From positions 216,758-278,518 of the forward strand of contig NW_003216737.1 in NCBI RefSeq assembly GCF_000006405.1: a DNA stretch of 61,761 nt, read 5' to 3'. Origin of the DNA: Perkinsus marinus ATCC 50983 (lineage: Eukaryota; Perkinsozoa; Perkinsida; Perkinsidae). The notes beneath the pieces are model-generated. The model worked only from the letters and a program-made list of their open reading frames with translations. It did not search any database and was not told the origin of the DNA. The position numbers were made by a program, and so were the translations under genes. Positions 12,700 to 24,557 of this stretch are shown one piece after another; the stretch's first letter is position 1, and each line of letters opens with the position of its first letter.

Positions 12700-13530
12700 A
12701 TTCGATTTGAGTAATGATGTCCTCGAGATTGCTTGGGAATACCACTGCGGCGATAGAGATTTGATCTGAATGACTAGCAATTAGAAAAGGAGTCTAGGTT
12801 ACGGCTGCGACTCACCTTTGGTCAAATCATCTATCGTTTGCCGGAATAAGTCTCGGATATCAGTCGACTTACTCGTTATTGCCTCAGATAGAGCACAGTC
12901 GAGATCTTTGACTCGCAGTAGAACCGTCCGTGTTGTTCGCCTCTTTATCAAGATACGTGCCACAGATGCTCATTTAACCCTTATCACTTCGGCATATTCC
13001 CATAAATCCGCAATCAGAGACACACTGTTATCTGCCACTTTACCAGCAGTAACCAGGGTCGGCCGTGAGACGCAAGTATACTCCGATTGTATTCCGGTCA
13101 CTGACGCATCCTATTATTCTGGAGTGAGCCCGCCGTATCCAGGACTCAATACAGAGTCTGTATTACAGACAGAGCACTCGTGATTTCAGGGTCGCATGAA
13201 CTTCCAATAAAAGATGACATACCAACTTTGATGCATCCTAGTTTCAGATTACAGTAAAGTCGTCGATTCGAGCACGCGGGGCGCGACTAATAAAGAACTT
13301 GTCAAAACGTGCCTGAGCTCGCCCACTGCTTCCTCCAGTCGACATACTCTGATTTTCAATATGTGCTGGTTTGGGTCTAGGTTCTCAGGATTGCACCTTC
13401 GAGGCATGATGAGAGTCACAATAGCTTAGGCCGATCGAACAAAGATGATCAAATCATCGTGAGGTGATCAGGAACTAAGCCGGCATAACAGAGTTCTACA
13501 CATGAGTATCATCATGAGGGCACGCCTGAA
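12700..13530 (-). other. Decayed minus-strand coding stretch, unrecognised
   Basis: Between about 13190 and 12810 the minus strand reads as long helical protein-like sequence with only a couple of stops. It includes stretches such as LIADLWEYAEVIRVK and TDIRDLFRQTIDDLTKGE. No family recognised. It may belong with 13780-14345 as one decayed element or gene. Confidence 0.2.
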
Positions 13531-13771
13531 CGATGGGCGTCGTCGTTCATACGCAACAGGCGAGTCAGGCACATATTTGTGGTCTTTTGAAGCCCACTAG
13601 TTACAACAACAACCTCAGAATTCATTAAGAAACCATAGTTCATCGTTGTTTGACGTTTATTTCCCATAATTCCCGAAAAGGCAGGTATTATTCCCCAAAA
13701 TGATTCCTTAATCCCCTTCCCCGGGAATATTCCCGGGAATAATAGGTATAATCCCTCACTTTCAGCCACCC
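13531..13771 (+). repeat. Dispersed repeat R1, copy A
   Basis: One of three copies (also 31725-31927 plus, 44323-44559 minus). Shared landmarks in order: 'ttcatacgca', 'aggcacat.tttgtggtct', 'cccgaaaaggcaggtatta', an A/C-rich block with an 18-bp palindrome in this copy (cccgggaatattcccggg, 13720-13737), and a sharp 3' end 'actttcagccaccc'. The 3' ends coincide while the 5' ends are less regular, as retroposons often show. No coding frame is conserved among the copies. Confidence 0.7.
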
Positions 13772-13779
13772 ACAGGCTG

Positions 13780-14345
13780 TCACAACTCGGAGGCTAAAGA
13801 TTCTAACATTGCGACCGTAAAGCACTTCTCATGACGCTCTTCTACTTTCTTGGAAAAAGGGTTTTGGCAAGTCGTGTAGGAAAAAGTCAAGCTGGGAGTC
13901 CCAGCCTGGGACTTGCCTTGGAATCGAGGAACGTCGAGGGAGCATGATCGCGGCTTGACCGCCTGACCGTCAAGCGTCTCCATATCACCACCGGCGGCAT
14001 GTGATCCACCATCGACTTTAGCTTGTCTCGGAGCTGACAGGAGCTTAGCCCGTCTACGCATCTGAGCAACCCACGCCTTCTCATCGCGAGCTGGGGTCAG
14101 AGCTTTCTGGCGGCTTCCTTCACGCATGGACCCAATGCGCCCTTACTTTCCAGCTCATCCCTAGCGATAACAGCGACCAGAGCTCCAAACTGGGTGTCGG
14201 TCAGATTAGATAGCATCATCACAAGCGATGTTCACTTGTAACACGTTCTTCTTCGCGAGCTCTGCAGTCGTTTTGTCAATTTAGCCGGTTGCTCATTACA
14301 ATGCCGCTGGATAATCTCTTTAGTCTCGTCTGACGAAGGCATTGG
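13780..14345 (-). other. Unrecognised minus-strand ORF remains
   Basis: A 115-residue frame (14127-13780) rich in basic and proline residues follows a helical stretch just upstream (about 14250-14130). Together they read like one protein interrupted by stops. No family recognised; a gag-like retroelement protein is possible. Confidence 0.2.
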
Positions 14346-14349
14346 ATGA

Positions 14350-16020
14350 GGAAGGAATAAATTTGAGGCACGGCTTCATTGACCATATCTGTCCAGCTCA
14401 TGAGTATTACTCATTGAGTAAAGTGATACCATACACTTTAAGTCTCAAAGCTCAGGGACAGGCTCTGAGCCTGAGCCTCAGGCTCGCGCCCACACAGTGT
14501 GTGGCACACACGTCGGGGTTATGCTAGCTGTATCACTTCCTCTACCTAAACGGCACTCCCCAGGATCTGCAAGCCACCCGTGGAAATTTTCGCGCTAAGC
14601 AACGGCAGACGAATCACGACTTCTCTGGTTGCCTCGCTCTGATACAGATTATGGTTTGATGAGAAGAAACGAAGGAGATCAATGGCTCAAGAATTGGCTC
14701 GACATGTATGTCCATGGTCGGCGAAGTCGAGTCGACTGTCTAGATCAAAATCTGATGCCTATATCCACCTTTGGGATTGTATTGCTAGAGTCACTAGCAT
14801 CGACTACCTAAGTTATCGATCGAGGACCCGATCGCGATTCCGAGTAGATCCGTCAACGAATTCAAGTCTACGTCACAGGTATTGCGTGAATCGAACCAGG
14901 TTGTCGCAAATTTCGTGGAGAACTCAGCTCGTATTATGCGTTGCAGAATCAACGTAGATGGATGATTCTGGCTGATAGTGCAGAGAGCCATGACTGTTCG
15001 CGTGGTCGAGTTGAACGACTGGTTGATGCAGGCCGTGAGTCGCAAAATTGTTGTGACTGCAACCGTTTATCCGTCCCAGTCCGTAGCAGAACAGCGGGAC
15101 TCCCGCTGCGGGCGACATAAGACTCTTATGATGAGAGGAGACGCCGGACAATCATCCCCTTTAGCTTATCACGTAATGCCTCTTGCTCGTGAGTGCTTGA
15201 TCGCTCTCAGCATCGCTCGTCTTCCCTATGTTAAGATCAGTTAATCTGACTACCAAGACGTGACAGTTCGACTCGGATACATATTGTAGACTGAGAGCCG
15301 TAGTTCGTCATGGCTTTTAGCCATTGGCTTCGCAATAGCCCCCCGGCTCCCATTCACGATCTCACGTGAAATCGCTAGGAAAACTGTACTGAGTGAATCA
15401 GGATCGAACCAGGCTAATTTGATCAGCCGGAGAGGAGACTCTCCTATCCGGCGGCCCCCCTAGGGAGATGAACAGGCGAGAAACATCTTCCAGGCACCCA
15501 GCACCGGTGGTACTGCACCACAGTGAGACAACGGTGACGTGGTGAGAAGATTGCGGCGCGGGAGATACTGCACCCAACAATTACTACTAGGTTGGTATGC
15601 TAACGCAACGATACGAGTCATATCGTGTGACGCCATCATCGTGCTATGGTGTATAATGCAAAAAGAATATGATAATCCATCGCGGTCTAATTCATACAAT
15701 GCATGCAATGTTCAACTGTCTGTTCTTGTAAGAAGTTTGTGCTAGTTCGCTAAATTTTGCCTTTTCACGCCTGGTTTGTGATAGAAACGCTGCCCGACAT
15801 AGCCTGTTCCTCACGCACACACAGTTGTTTCACGCAGCGAAATACCTTGGATTTCCCCTCTACGCAATAAGTGTAACGCTTAACACTTGTGAACCCGACA
15901 AGGTCGACATTATGAAGTTTTTGATATCTCAGAGTTTGGTTTGCTGCTGTGCTTCTGAAATGGTAATTACTATATGTATGAATATGCAGTACTGTAGTAT
16001 CCATTGATGGCTCATCAATG
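14350..16020. other. No gene seen
   Basis: Several short ORFs on both strands, none with recognisable domains. A B-box-like 'ggttcgatcct' on the minus strand near 15390-15410 lacks the other parts of a tRNA gene. Confidence 0.3.
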
Positions 16021-16021
16021 A

Positions 16022-16483
16022 TTGATGTTGCTTGTTGTGTTACTCTTCTCAAGTACAATAATATCCGTATCACAGTCTGAGAATTTCAACGCCTCAATGC
16101 GCATTCTCGTCGGTCTCACCATCGCTATCGCCGTTAACGCCATCCTCAACTCTAAACCGTCTGGTAAATATTGTGGCTCTCCGGTTATTCCCACGAAGGG
16201 TGAAGGATTCGTCCAGATCAATATAAAAAGCGTTACCGCCTTCGACATTGCGGCCTCGTGGACTCCCACTGGTGGTTCGAAGAAGAGCGGGAGTGACACC
16301 GACGTGCCCTGTTCTTACGATGAGTCGACACAGGATGCGACCGTCTCGGATACGAGCAAGCTGCGGGATCTGATTGCCAAAATAGATGCCCCCCTGGAGG
16401 CCTCAGCTCTCGCTCATCTACATTATGATGGCAAGGATCTACATGTCGTTGATCTCTTTAACTTTCCCCTGGGACCATGTTAG
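16022..16483 (+). CDS. Small secreted protein, lineage-specific
   Basis: Open frame of 153 codons. A second ATG at 16097 begins MRILVGLTIAIAVNA, a textbook signal peptide, so the real product is probably 128 aa starting there. The mature part opens with GKYCGSPV and has a second cysteine within VPCSYDES and a third at the C-terminal end (FPLGPC). There are no membrane segments or catalytic motifs. The short GKYCG opening followed by a beta-rich body resembles small secreted proteins I associate with Perkinsus gene families; that link is inference from memory. Function unknown; a role outside the cell is inferred only from the signal. No intron is needed and no neighbouring gene is close. Confidence 0.6.
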   Translation: MMLLVVLLFSSTIISVSQSENFNASMRILVGLTIAIAVNAILNSKPSGKYCGSPVIPTKGEGFVQINIKSVTAFDIAASWTPTGGSKKSGSDTDVPCSYDESTQDATVSDTSKLRDLIAKIDAPLEASALAHLHYDGKDLHVVDLFNFPLGPC

Positions 16484-18010
16484 CCCAGGGCTATGAGACA
16501 GTCCTCGCTGAGATCTGTGAGGGTCTCATAATAAGACTCAGTGAGGCGTCATTGCAGGGACTGTTTTCCGAGCACTGCTCCTTGTAAAAGTCTCATTGTT
16601 ATCACTAGTTTCAGGTCGATTTATTTCAGCGATCTTTCTTTCGCTACATTTTTTTCTCCGATGAGTTCAGGATGAGCGGTTGATGATATCGCATTACCTG
16701 ATCTATTTGAACGCAAGATTGAGTACGGTAATGAGGTTCCCAACTCTAGCTTGTCCATAAAGTATCGAGTCCAGATATCGACACATCGACTATTTGAAGT
16801 CAGTCATTCTTTGTTGGTTAAGTGCGAACACGATACCTGTTTGACTCTCTTGTTCCAAAAACAAGGCAAGGACTCTTTACCAAGGAGTGATTCTTGTACA
16901 TAGATCAGACTTGGCGGAACACAGACAGATTCAGGGGTCGCTACAGATAGATACTGACACGGAAGTCGATAGCTGCTTTGAGAATCATGGCCATAAGACC
17001 AATAGCCCCACGGTGGGGACCCCATCTAACTCAAGAATGGTTTATCTATACTGCCATGAGAGGCTTTTGCTGACAGCAAGTTGCTGCCCTTGTATGTTGC
17101 GGAGTCATCGCGATGACGTAACTCGTCATCACCTGAAACCGCTGGAAAGAGTTAATATTCTACTACTTGGTACTCGTCTGGTATAGAAACATGATGTAAG
17201 CGCCAGTGAGATTGCACTCTCAAGGAAGTGATTGCGACCAACATCTTGGAGATCGACATAGAAGTTCATCAACGACAGAATAACAATATCAGCAACACCG
17301 GCTTCCAACCCCAATTAGACAGCCATGCTGCTTGTGGATGGCCTCCCCAGTTGGTCCACCAGTAGAGGGATTCTGGACCATAGAAGACAGGGAATCATGC
17401 TTAGCTGTAGTGCTTTGAGGAGCCCCGCCTGATTGTCTGGGTTTACCATCAGTGAGATGCGTCAGAGCCCTACTGCAAACAGCCTGTCATGCACACATCC
17501 CGTCAGAAATTCGGCAGCCTTACGACTTACTCGGAATATCGTTCAGATAAGTCTATCTAGCTCCGCCTGCGCAGTGCCACCAGGAGAAATGGCAGCCGCT
17601 GTTGCTGCGGCCGCAGCATTCGAGATCCCTAGGTTTTCCGCTTCTCCAAGAGCCTTGGCAGAAACTGTACACAATTACCGTCACCTCCGGAGGACAATGT
17701 TGACCTCCTCACGATCCCACTGTTTTCCGCAGAGCCGATCCTAGAGGCCGGCGCACTAGGTCAACGAGATGTCCTCTTCTGATTCTTACTGGCACATGAA
17801 TTATCCATGCCCCACTTATCGTCTCGTGCAAGCGCAGTTAGAGCTACAGTAGCTCTTCGAGATGGCACCACAAACGGCGGGAAGACTTCATTGGCGTCTC
17901 ACCTTGAACGAACCCTCCACAGATGACATTAAATAGATAATGAGGATAGTGAAAAGCTTGAAGGTTTACTGCTCTATCACCGCTAGTGTAGTGCCAGTGG
18001 CTAGATCACT
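16484..18010. other. No clear gene; helical minus-strand scraps
   Basis: On the minus strand, 17314-17129 and the region up to about 17700 read as protein-like pieces (for instance VADIVILSLMNFYVDLQDVGR and an alanine-rich AAAAATAAA segment) broken by stops. They may be one decayed gene or gag-like region, but I cannot name it. Confidence 0.2.
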
Positions 18011-18559
18011 GTGCCGCATTGTTTCCTTGTCCCCAATTTTCTGCAGGGTGGCAGAAAATTGACCGCGCGAGCGCTAACGACTTCCTTTCCCGAGGGGGCG
18101 GAGGGGAGAAAGATTGCAGGGAGGCTAAGTTTCGCCTGCAGCGTACTCCGAGGGAGTAGTGGGCGTGCCTATGTGAGGACCCTGATTCGGGAGTCCCTGA
18201 GGGAGCATACCGAAGCGGACGAAGACCTGAGGGCTGCTCTATGTGGTATGGCGAGACTGTTGGGTGAAGTCGGAGAGGGAGTGACCAGCCGCAGCGTGGA
18301 ATGGAGTACCAAGCGCATGACCCACAAACACGTGGTGGTATACACCGACGCCACGGGGGACGGCGAAGTAGCTGCTGTGGCCACCGCCGCTGACGGTGAG
18401 AGAGTGTGGTACTGTGACAGTACTACTGTCGGGGTCGGGGGTCGAGGGTGTGACTCGAGGTTCGGGTCAGCCACCAGGCATGAATTGCATCGTGGGGCGA
18501 GTCTGGGATCACATCGCCGCAGAGCTGATGAGCGTGCATTTCAGCAGGGTCATGAGTAA
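18011..18559 (+). mobile_element. Retroelement RT-RNase H fragment (DIRS-like)
   Basis: A 182-codon frame. Its first half (IAGRLSFACSVLRGSSGRAY) resembles the connection between reverse transcriptase and RNase H in DIRS-type elements. Its second half opens with VVVYTDATGDG, an RNase H first strand with its catalytic aspartate. It is a fossil fragment without ends, and it corresponds to a part missing from the larger DIRS-like fossil at 2.3-5.8 kb. Confidence 0.45.
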
Positions 18560-19263
18560 GTCATACGCCGCAGATGGACCGAGCGGAGCGGAGAACCAGT
18601 GAGCCGGCATTGGCGATTGGTTCCAGGCAAGGAGAGGAATCAACGGCGAGACATCATTAGGCGTGATGAGCGGCGGCAACGTTAACACTCGCATCGTAAG
18701 ACATAGTGTCGTTGCGTTGTATCAGGCAGGGTGAGAGCGAGAACCGCCGTGCGAGGCCGAGGCAATGAACAATGAACAACCGAGCAGCCCGGGGGGCGCT
18801 CGAGGTTGAGAGGAGGCTGTCCACGGTGGAGAAGAACACCGGTGACAGCAGGCTGCGGTGGCTCGTGCAGCAAACAGGAGCAAAGGCCAAACGGGCCCCA
18901 AACAAAAAGAATACCCCCCCGACGGTTGTTAGAGACCTCAGCGCGTGGGCTGGCTTCGGCCACCGCGTGACACGGGAGGGTGGCCTCTCGCCAACTGCAC
19001 ATGCGTGCGGGTCTCCTCCGGCCCCCGAGAGTTTTACTTCGTTACACACCTGTACCGTCTAAAAGTCAACTGTAATCCTAAGGATGTCAGTTTATTCTCA
19101 TCGTCATCTCTAAGCACCTCAACCTCCAACAGAAAGCCATACCAAGTATAAGGGGATACAGTCGGATTGTGCAGCCTCGCGAATTGTGCAGGGTTAGCAA
19201 GCGCGAGTCGACTGGTGAGATTTTGCGCTATGGCTGATTTTATGGTATCCTTGAACTTTGCAC
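18560..19263. other. GC-rich stretch, no gene seen
   Basis: GC content is higher than in the flanks, and overlapping open frames on both strands follow from that. None matches a known family. Confidence 0.25.
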
Positions 19264-19345
19264 TATAGATGGGCAGCGTAACGGTTTTTTTACGGTTAAC
19301 GTTACGCACGCCGTAACTTACGGCGTGCGTAACGTAAGTAGTTAT
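19264..19345 (+). repeat. Terminal piece of TATAGATGGGCAG MITE
   Basis: Begins tatagatgggcagcgtaacg and continues with gtaa/ttac inverted motifs up to 'cgtaagtag'. It matches the reverse complement of the right ends of the two full copies (to 22449 and 46398). I could not find a partner end, so this is a solo terminus. Confidence 0.65.
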
Positions 19346-20495
19346 TTGTTATGCAATAATTGGAACCGCAAGCTGGGCCTTCCAGTGAAAGTGTGGATCT
19401 AATTATCGCTCGCCACAAAATCTGTGATCATCCTGGCGAACAATGTTTCCCTATACTCAGTCTAACTGAGCCCATCACCACAGGCATATGTTCCAGACAC
19501 CGCCTGCTGTGAGACCTCTTGTTCATTGGCTTTTTTGTGCCCATTTATGGGAGTTTCGGAAATTTTTTTCTTTATTTTCCTTCATTTTTCCTAATTTTTC
19601 CTATTTTTCCTGTCCGAAAGAATTTTTAAATTCCCTTCATCTTTCCGAGGGAATGGAAGGAAATAATTGGAAAAAAATCGGGCCACCTTTTTACCGCTTT
19701 ACCGCGTAACCGCTTTTAGTCTTGAGAAAATTCAAATGCTGCTGGGACAAGTTCGAATGCTACAGCAAGAGTCCTCTCCTCACTCTGGTGAATGAACGCT
19801 CGCAACTTGCCGTACCACTTCCAACAGCTAATAATTTCCTAATGATTTGAGAACGGTGTCGAACGTAACTCTATAGTTCCTGTGAAGCTGTCCAGTTTAA
19901 TCACCGAAGACCATCGAGAACGGATCAAAAACCTTGTCCCGAGCGAGCGCCACTGCGAATGCAAATCGCGCGGCTCTTTGACGAGCACGATTACGAACGT
20001 GCATACGTCGTTAGAATAAAAATCGGGGCTCCTCGACGGAGAGAGACTGAAGACACGATGCAGATCTACAACTGGTTGCGCTCGCGCCAGCCTGTGGCCT
20101 CAGCAGCTGAGGCTCAATCTGATAAACCGAGAACAAACCTTGTTTACGCTCGCGTACGAGGTTGCTCGCAGGCGCAAGTTCTTAATGGCATCGACGACCT
20201 CGACTCGAGGTCTCGGCAACCCCCCTCGTGTCTTGCACACCCCCGGTCCTTTCATCTCCCAGAAACATCTTTGCTGCTGTCACTATATCGATCCCGATGG
20301 TGTGCGCTTTTTGCATCTGCGCATCACCATCCCCATGACGCAAATTAGGCGTTATCGAAAAAGTGACAGCAAAGGAGTAAAGGAGTAAAAACAAGTATGA
20401 ATACAATTATTGGGAATAGGGAATCCTACTCAGCTTAGCTTCAGCTTATCGATATCTTGTCGTCACGACACAGCGCACAATCCTATATCATTCCC
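19346..20495. other. No gene seen; pyrimidine-rich module
   Basis: Contains a T/C-rich block at about 19555-19680 related (inverted) to the GGAAA module near 11.0 kb. The plus-strand frame at 19959-20348 has no recognisable domain. Confidence 0.3.
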
Positions 20496-20936
20496 TCACA
20501 TTCCCTCCTCCTGATGGGCTATATCTATCAAGGGGCGGAGAATATTACGAGGTCGTAATTTGTGCCCATCATAACCACGATTAACCGAAACATCATCATA
20601 ATTATCATCTTCATCATCATCCACCTCCTCCACTTGGGGAGCAACGGGCGAAAATATCTCAACAGTATCGTCCTCGTCATCGATGTCACTACTGTTAGGG
20701 CCGCTCTCTTTACTCAAATTAGCTACCTCAGGAACCACCAAGGAGGCGTGAACATTCAGCACTTTCGACGATCTATCTCTCCGCTTTAGTTGCACCATCG
20801 TAGGGGATACTAATCGAACCACCTCAAAGCCGGATTCATAAGCAGGTAGTAACTTCGCATGACGGTCATCACGACGAAGACAAGTGTGTGTACTCGCCCC
20901 AACGAGTAGCCAACACTCTTGCAGTTTTACCCTCAC
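20496..20936 (-). mobile_element. LTR-element integrase C-terminal fragment
   Basis: A 146-codon frame whose middle (DRHAKLLPAYESGFEVV followed by LVSPTMVQLKRRD) has the form of the small beta-barrel at the C-terminus of Ty3-type integrases (K-L-x-P-x-[YF]-x-G-x-[YF]-x-V). An acidic tail follows. No LTRs found; an isolated old fragment of a fossil element. Confidence 0.45.
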
Positions 20937-21244
20937 TTACTCATCCCTTATCAAACTGGCAATGAACACACATCAAGTTTGCCCTCCTTTGCCCTTAAAC
21001 GCAATCCTGTTGAATAATAAGCGGTAAAATCAAGTCAGAGTTGGATTCCGACCAAAAACGTGAATTGGCCAAGGATTGGCCACCAAATCGGTAATATCGA
21101 GACCTCAGTTACCACTCACGGAAACTTTTCTCACCAGTGTAAGGTTTTGGAACAGCAGAATGTCGTGTCGTCGAATGAGATGTCGTCACATCAGTAGATG
21201 TTGTACTCTGGGCTTCTGCATGTTTATTGTCACTCGTCATGATG

Positions 21245-21525
21245 TACAGACCGATGTAGAAGGGCTGCTACCACTTGTGGAACACAACACCCTGGGTGTT
21301 GGGCACCTGTGTTTCCCAGAGCTTCAACATATGCCATGATGGCATCACCGCGCGCCAGGGGTGGGGACCCCTGGGAAGAGCGCACCAAAACCTTTTACGC
21401 AATCACGCAGATGCAACCTGCCTACTGGATAGGGCTGCAAATGAAGAAGCCAAATTCAAACCAGCCGTGGAAATTGGCTGATTATCCACGTACATATAGA
21501 ACTCTACGCTAATGTGTACCCTCTC
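21245..21525 (+). repeat. C-type-lectin-like repeat, copy 1
   Basis: About 280 bp shared with 42285-42560 (opposite strand) at roughly 80% identity. It encodes, at protein level in both copies, TFYAITQ..P.YWIG.QMKKPNSN.PWKLADYP. The YWIG...PW...D spacing resembles the WIGL...W...D core of C-type lectin domains. In this copy the frame changes once, near 21385, between the SQSFNICHD half (frame from 21275) and the YWIGLQ half (frame from 21309). Either a decayed host gene segment that was duplicated or an exon carried by a repeat. Confidence 0.4.
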
Positions 21526-21978
21526 AAGTATGGTTGAAACTGAAATTCTCGAAATGACCAGAGCTTGGTCTTGAAATGTTCGAATTCATGTGGGGCTCCG
21601 TGAATATGGCGTGCGCTAAAGTATCGTAACAGCTGCTTTACGGAAGATAGGAGATAGATTCGACGAATCGGGCCCTGAGATCTTCGCCTGTTAGTGGTAC
21701 ATTAATGCATGGGCATGACGTGTTCCATGATATATGCGAACTTACGCTCTGGTGCAATGAATGTTAGATTATTGTATTCAACTGGTGTCTCTGGTTGCAC
21801 AAGCTCCATTCACCTAGAGCATCTATCTCATGTTGGAGACTCCAACGCTCCACCGTGGAATATTTTAGATAGCCTGTGTTCGATATACGGCTCAAGTGTT
21901 TGCTCTTGGTGCTCTATGTGGCCCTTTTGGTGTTGCTCAGTCCATATTGATCGTGTTTCTAATATGGAAAATGATGTA

Positions 21979-22449
21979 TATAGACGGGCAGAATTTCGTT
22001 ACGGCTCACTTTTACGGTTACGACTTAAGCTCCGTGACGTAAAATCACGGCGTCGTAACGGACTTTACGGAGATGCAGAGGACACAACGATAATTGATCA
22101 TTCAAGTCGCTTGAATCTGTTTTATGTGAATGCCCATCGGTAGACGAAACTGGCTTGGCAGTTCCGGGCCAGCTTGGGAGTATGATGGGCGAGATTTGCA
22201 AAGGAGACGAGTGGTAAATGCCCATCCAAATGTTACGCTCTCAGCGGTTCGGGTTTCCGAGCCACGCAAAATGAGTTAACAACTATTTGAGCTATGGAGG
22301 AGTGCACTACAGCGAATGTTTCAGCCACATTTCTAACAAAGCAGTTGAGCACCAACCGTAAAGTCGTAAGGCCTTTCCGTAACCGTAAACTGCTTACGTT
22401 ACGCTCGCCGTAACGTGAACCGTAAAAAACGTTACGTTGCCTATCTATA
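21979..22449. mobile_element. MITE, TATAGATGGGCAG family, copy 1
   Basis: A 471-bp element with inverted ends (tatagacgggcag... at left, ...ttgcctatctata at right). Inside both ends gttacg/cgtaac motifs continue the inverted structure for about 80 bp. It aligns along its whole length with 45902-46398. It carries no transposase. The TA-bounded ends fit a Tc1/mariner-type mobiliser, but the superfamily is not certain. Confidence 0.75.
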
Positions 22450-22852
22450 GGGCGAAGATACCCATTTTGCGCACTCACGCATCCTATGCTACGCATCTAA
22501 CGCGGAGGCCGCATCACACGTTTTACATTTACGTGTGGTAGGCAACGTTACGTGACTCACGTACGTGGTACGGTTTCACCGATGCCTATACGAATGTGAC
22601 TCAATATTCTCCATTACGACGATTCAGGCGTCTTTGCTACACTGATAACGATATGCTAGACCTATTCAAACCTGAGCAGATGCACCTGATGACTTGTGCT
22701 ATCTATATAGACCATTACTCGAAAGTTACTTGCCAACACGGATGATCCATCACTCAACTCATCCGTCCAATCTGCGTGACTCAAAGAAGATAGTTTACGC
22801 GTACACTTCGACACGCCGAAGCAAAGCCAATTGCTCATCCTAGTGGCTTACA
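22450..22852. other. No gene seen upstream of subtilisin
   Basis: Non-coding. The last bases before the subtilisin start read 'catcctagtggcttaca' then ATG, offering a possible splice acceptor for a trans-spliced leader, which alveolates of this group are known to add. This is weak evidence alone. Confidence 0.2.
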
Positions 22853-23878
22853 ATGAAGCTCCTCCTAACACCATTCTGGTTCTTCTCGTGCAACCTTCTC
22901 TACGTTGAAGCAGAGGTGGGCCAAAATGGCAATGTCCGTGGGCTTGGTCCTGTGAACGGGGATCCTAACGACGAATTCTATGACATGCAGAATTCGAGGC
23001 CATTTCTATACCGGAGGCTTGGGGTATCCTGGACTCTACTCCCAAGAGAACACTTGTGACCATCGCAGTTATTGACGACGGAATCGAGGCCACTCACCCT
23101 GACTTGAAGGGTACTGTCATCCAGGGCTACAACGTCGTTGATAAGAATGATGATACCAGTCCTCGAGGATACCATGGAACCCAGATGGCTGGCATCGTTG
23201 GTGCTATCAGGAATAACAAGATCGGTATGGCGGGTATTCTGGACACTGCCCATATTCGACGGTGAAGTTTCGACTTGGTCTGCAATCGCGGATGCTTTCA
23301 CCTACCTGATCAATGAGAGGAAGGATGATGTGAAGGTCATTCTCATGACGGAGGGATCCAGATCAATGGATTCCCGAGCCGTTACCGACAAGATTCTGGA
23401 AGCAACTGCAGCTGGCATGCTCGTTGTCCTTGCGGGAGGGAACTACTTTCTAAATCTTGACATAATCCCATACTTCCCTTGTTCCCTCGGCCGTTCACCC
23501 ACTGATGGAGTGTTGTGTGTGGCTGCAACGTATGATACCAAGATGCAACTTACGGATGAAAGCGATTTCGGTTCAGCTGTTGATATCGCCGCTCCAGGTT
23601 ACAAAATAGGTACAACTTTTCTTGAAGGGCCTGAAGGGATGTATGGCGTTGTGTCGGGCACTTCGGCTGCCGCCGCTATCGTAGCAGGTATAGCTGGGAT
23701 GCTCTACAGCCTTGAACCTTCTCTGAAGGCTGAGCTGACCCCTGCTTACATCAAAAGTATCATCATGGACACGGCCACCGCAGGTGTCAAGGACAGTGGA
23801 GGGAAAAGGACTCTGTCATTCGGCCGCGTGAATGCTGCGGCGGCTGTCAATAAGATACTAGGAAGAAAGAAGGTTTAA
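22853..23878 (+). pseudogene. Subtilisin-like serine protease (S8), two frame changes
   Basis: Secreted S8 protease. The start (MKLLLTPFWFFSCNLLYVEA) is a signal peptide. The order of parts is canonical: catalytic Asp in AVIDDGIEATHPDL, catalytic His in YHGTQMAGIVG, oxyanion Asn in LAGGNYF, nucleophile Ser in GTSAAAA (the usual proline after the Ser helix start is alanine). It ends NKILGRKKV at 23878. The frame changes twice. Near 23003, PF-SIPEAWGI would be continuous if the TTT run had one more T, so a one-base loss is likely. Near 23255, between DTAHI and FDGEVSTW, a few residues usually present in the family (the K/R-V-L strand) seem missing, suggesting a small deletion. No GT-AG intron explains either change. 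Either a young pseudogene or sequence errors. Confidence 0.8.
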
Positions 23879-23879
23879 T

Positions 23880-24552
23880 TTTTCACTTTGACTTCGTCTC
23901 ATGATGATGGAGTTGTTCAGTGAACTTTCATCTAGCTCGATTGTCTCTCCCTTGCTGGATAGATTATCGATTCATTTATTGTGAATGTGAAGGTTCGATC
24001 ATCAGATCTGATCATCGTAACGCTGGGGATTTGATTGAGATAATTTTTTACGCCCAACTGTTGAGTTTGGAATTCGTGTCGTCAATTTGTTGGTGCATCA
24101 TCATCGATCGCTGTCTCAATCCCACGTGGCACACAGTGTGTCTCTCTCGAGTGAAGGAATCCTTCAGCTGACCTTATAGTGAATATTTTCCACATCGGAT
24201 AAGTTCAATCAAGCCTTACAAGTTTTTGCCCTGATATTAAGACCAGTGCGGTAACATTTCGATCGACAAGCCGTTAACAATTTCTTCATCCAACAGTCCC
24301 CTCATTCCATCATCGTATTCTCGGATTGTATGAACAATCACTTACAACAGTATACAACATATGAAATGTCCAACCAATTAATGATGAAGTGTTCGTGTTG
24401 ATCTTACAAGCCTTTAAATTATTGACCATGTCATGCGCCGCTCCACATTTTGTACCTGCAACTGAACATCATGGGGTGTTCATAGCGCAATCGACAAGAA
24501 GGTTTCTGAGACTAGACGGTTGACGCAGCTGGCAGACTGCGATAATATGATC
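23880..24552. other. No gene seen; possible last exon of kelch-like gene
   Basis: No plus-strand gene. On the minus strand about 24505-24455 reads KPSCRLRYEHPMMFSC between 'tctcag' and a 'gtacaa' donor-like site. It could be a kelch-type exon of the host gene on the other side of the LTR element, but the piece is too short to be sure. Confidence 0.2.
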
Positions 24553-24557
24553 AATAA

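Noticed and set aside
15385-15430. B-box-like 'ggttcgatcct' on the minus strand as a tRNA gene; also a similar motif near 14885
   Set aside because: No A box at the right distance and no cloverleaf stems.
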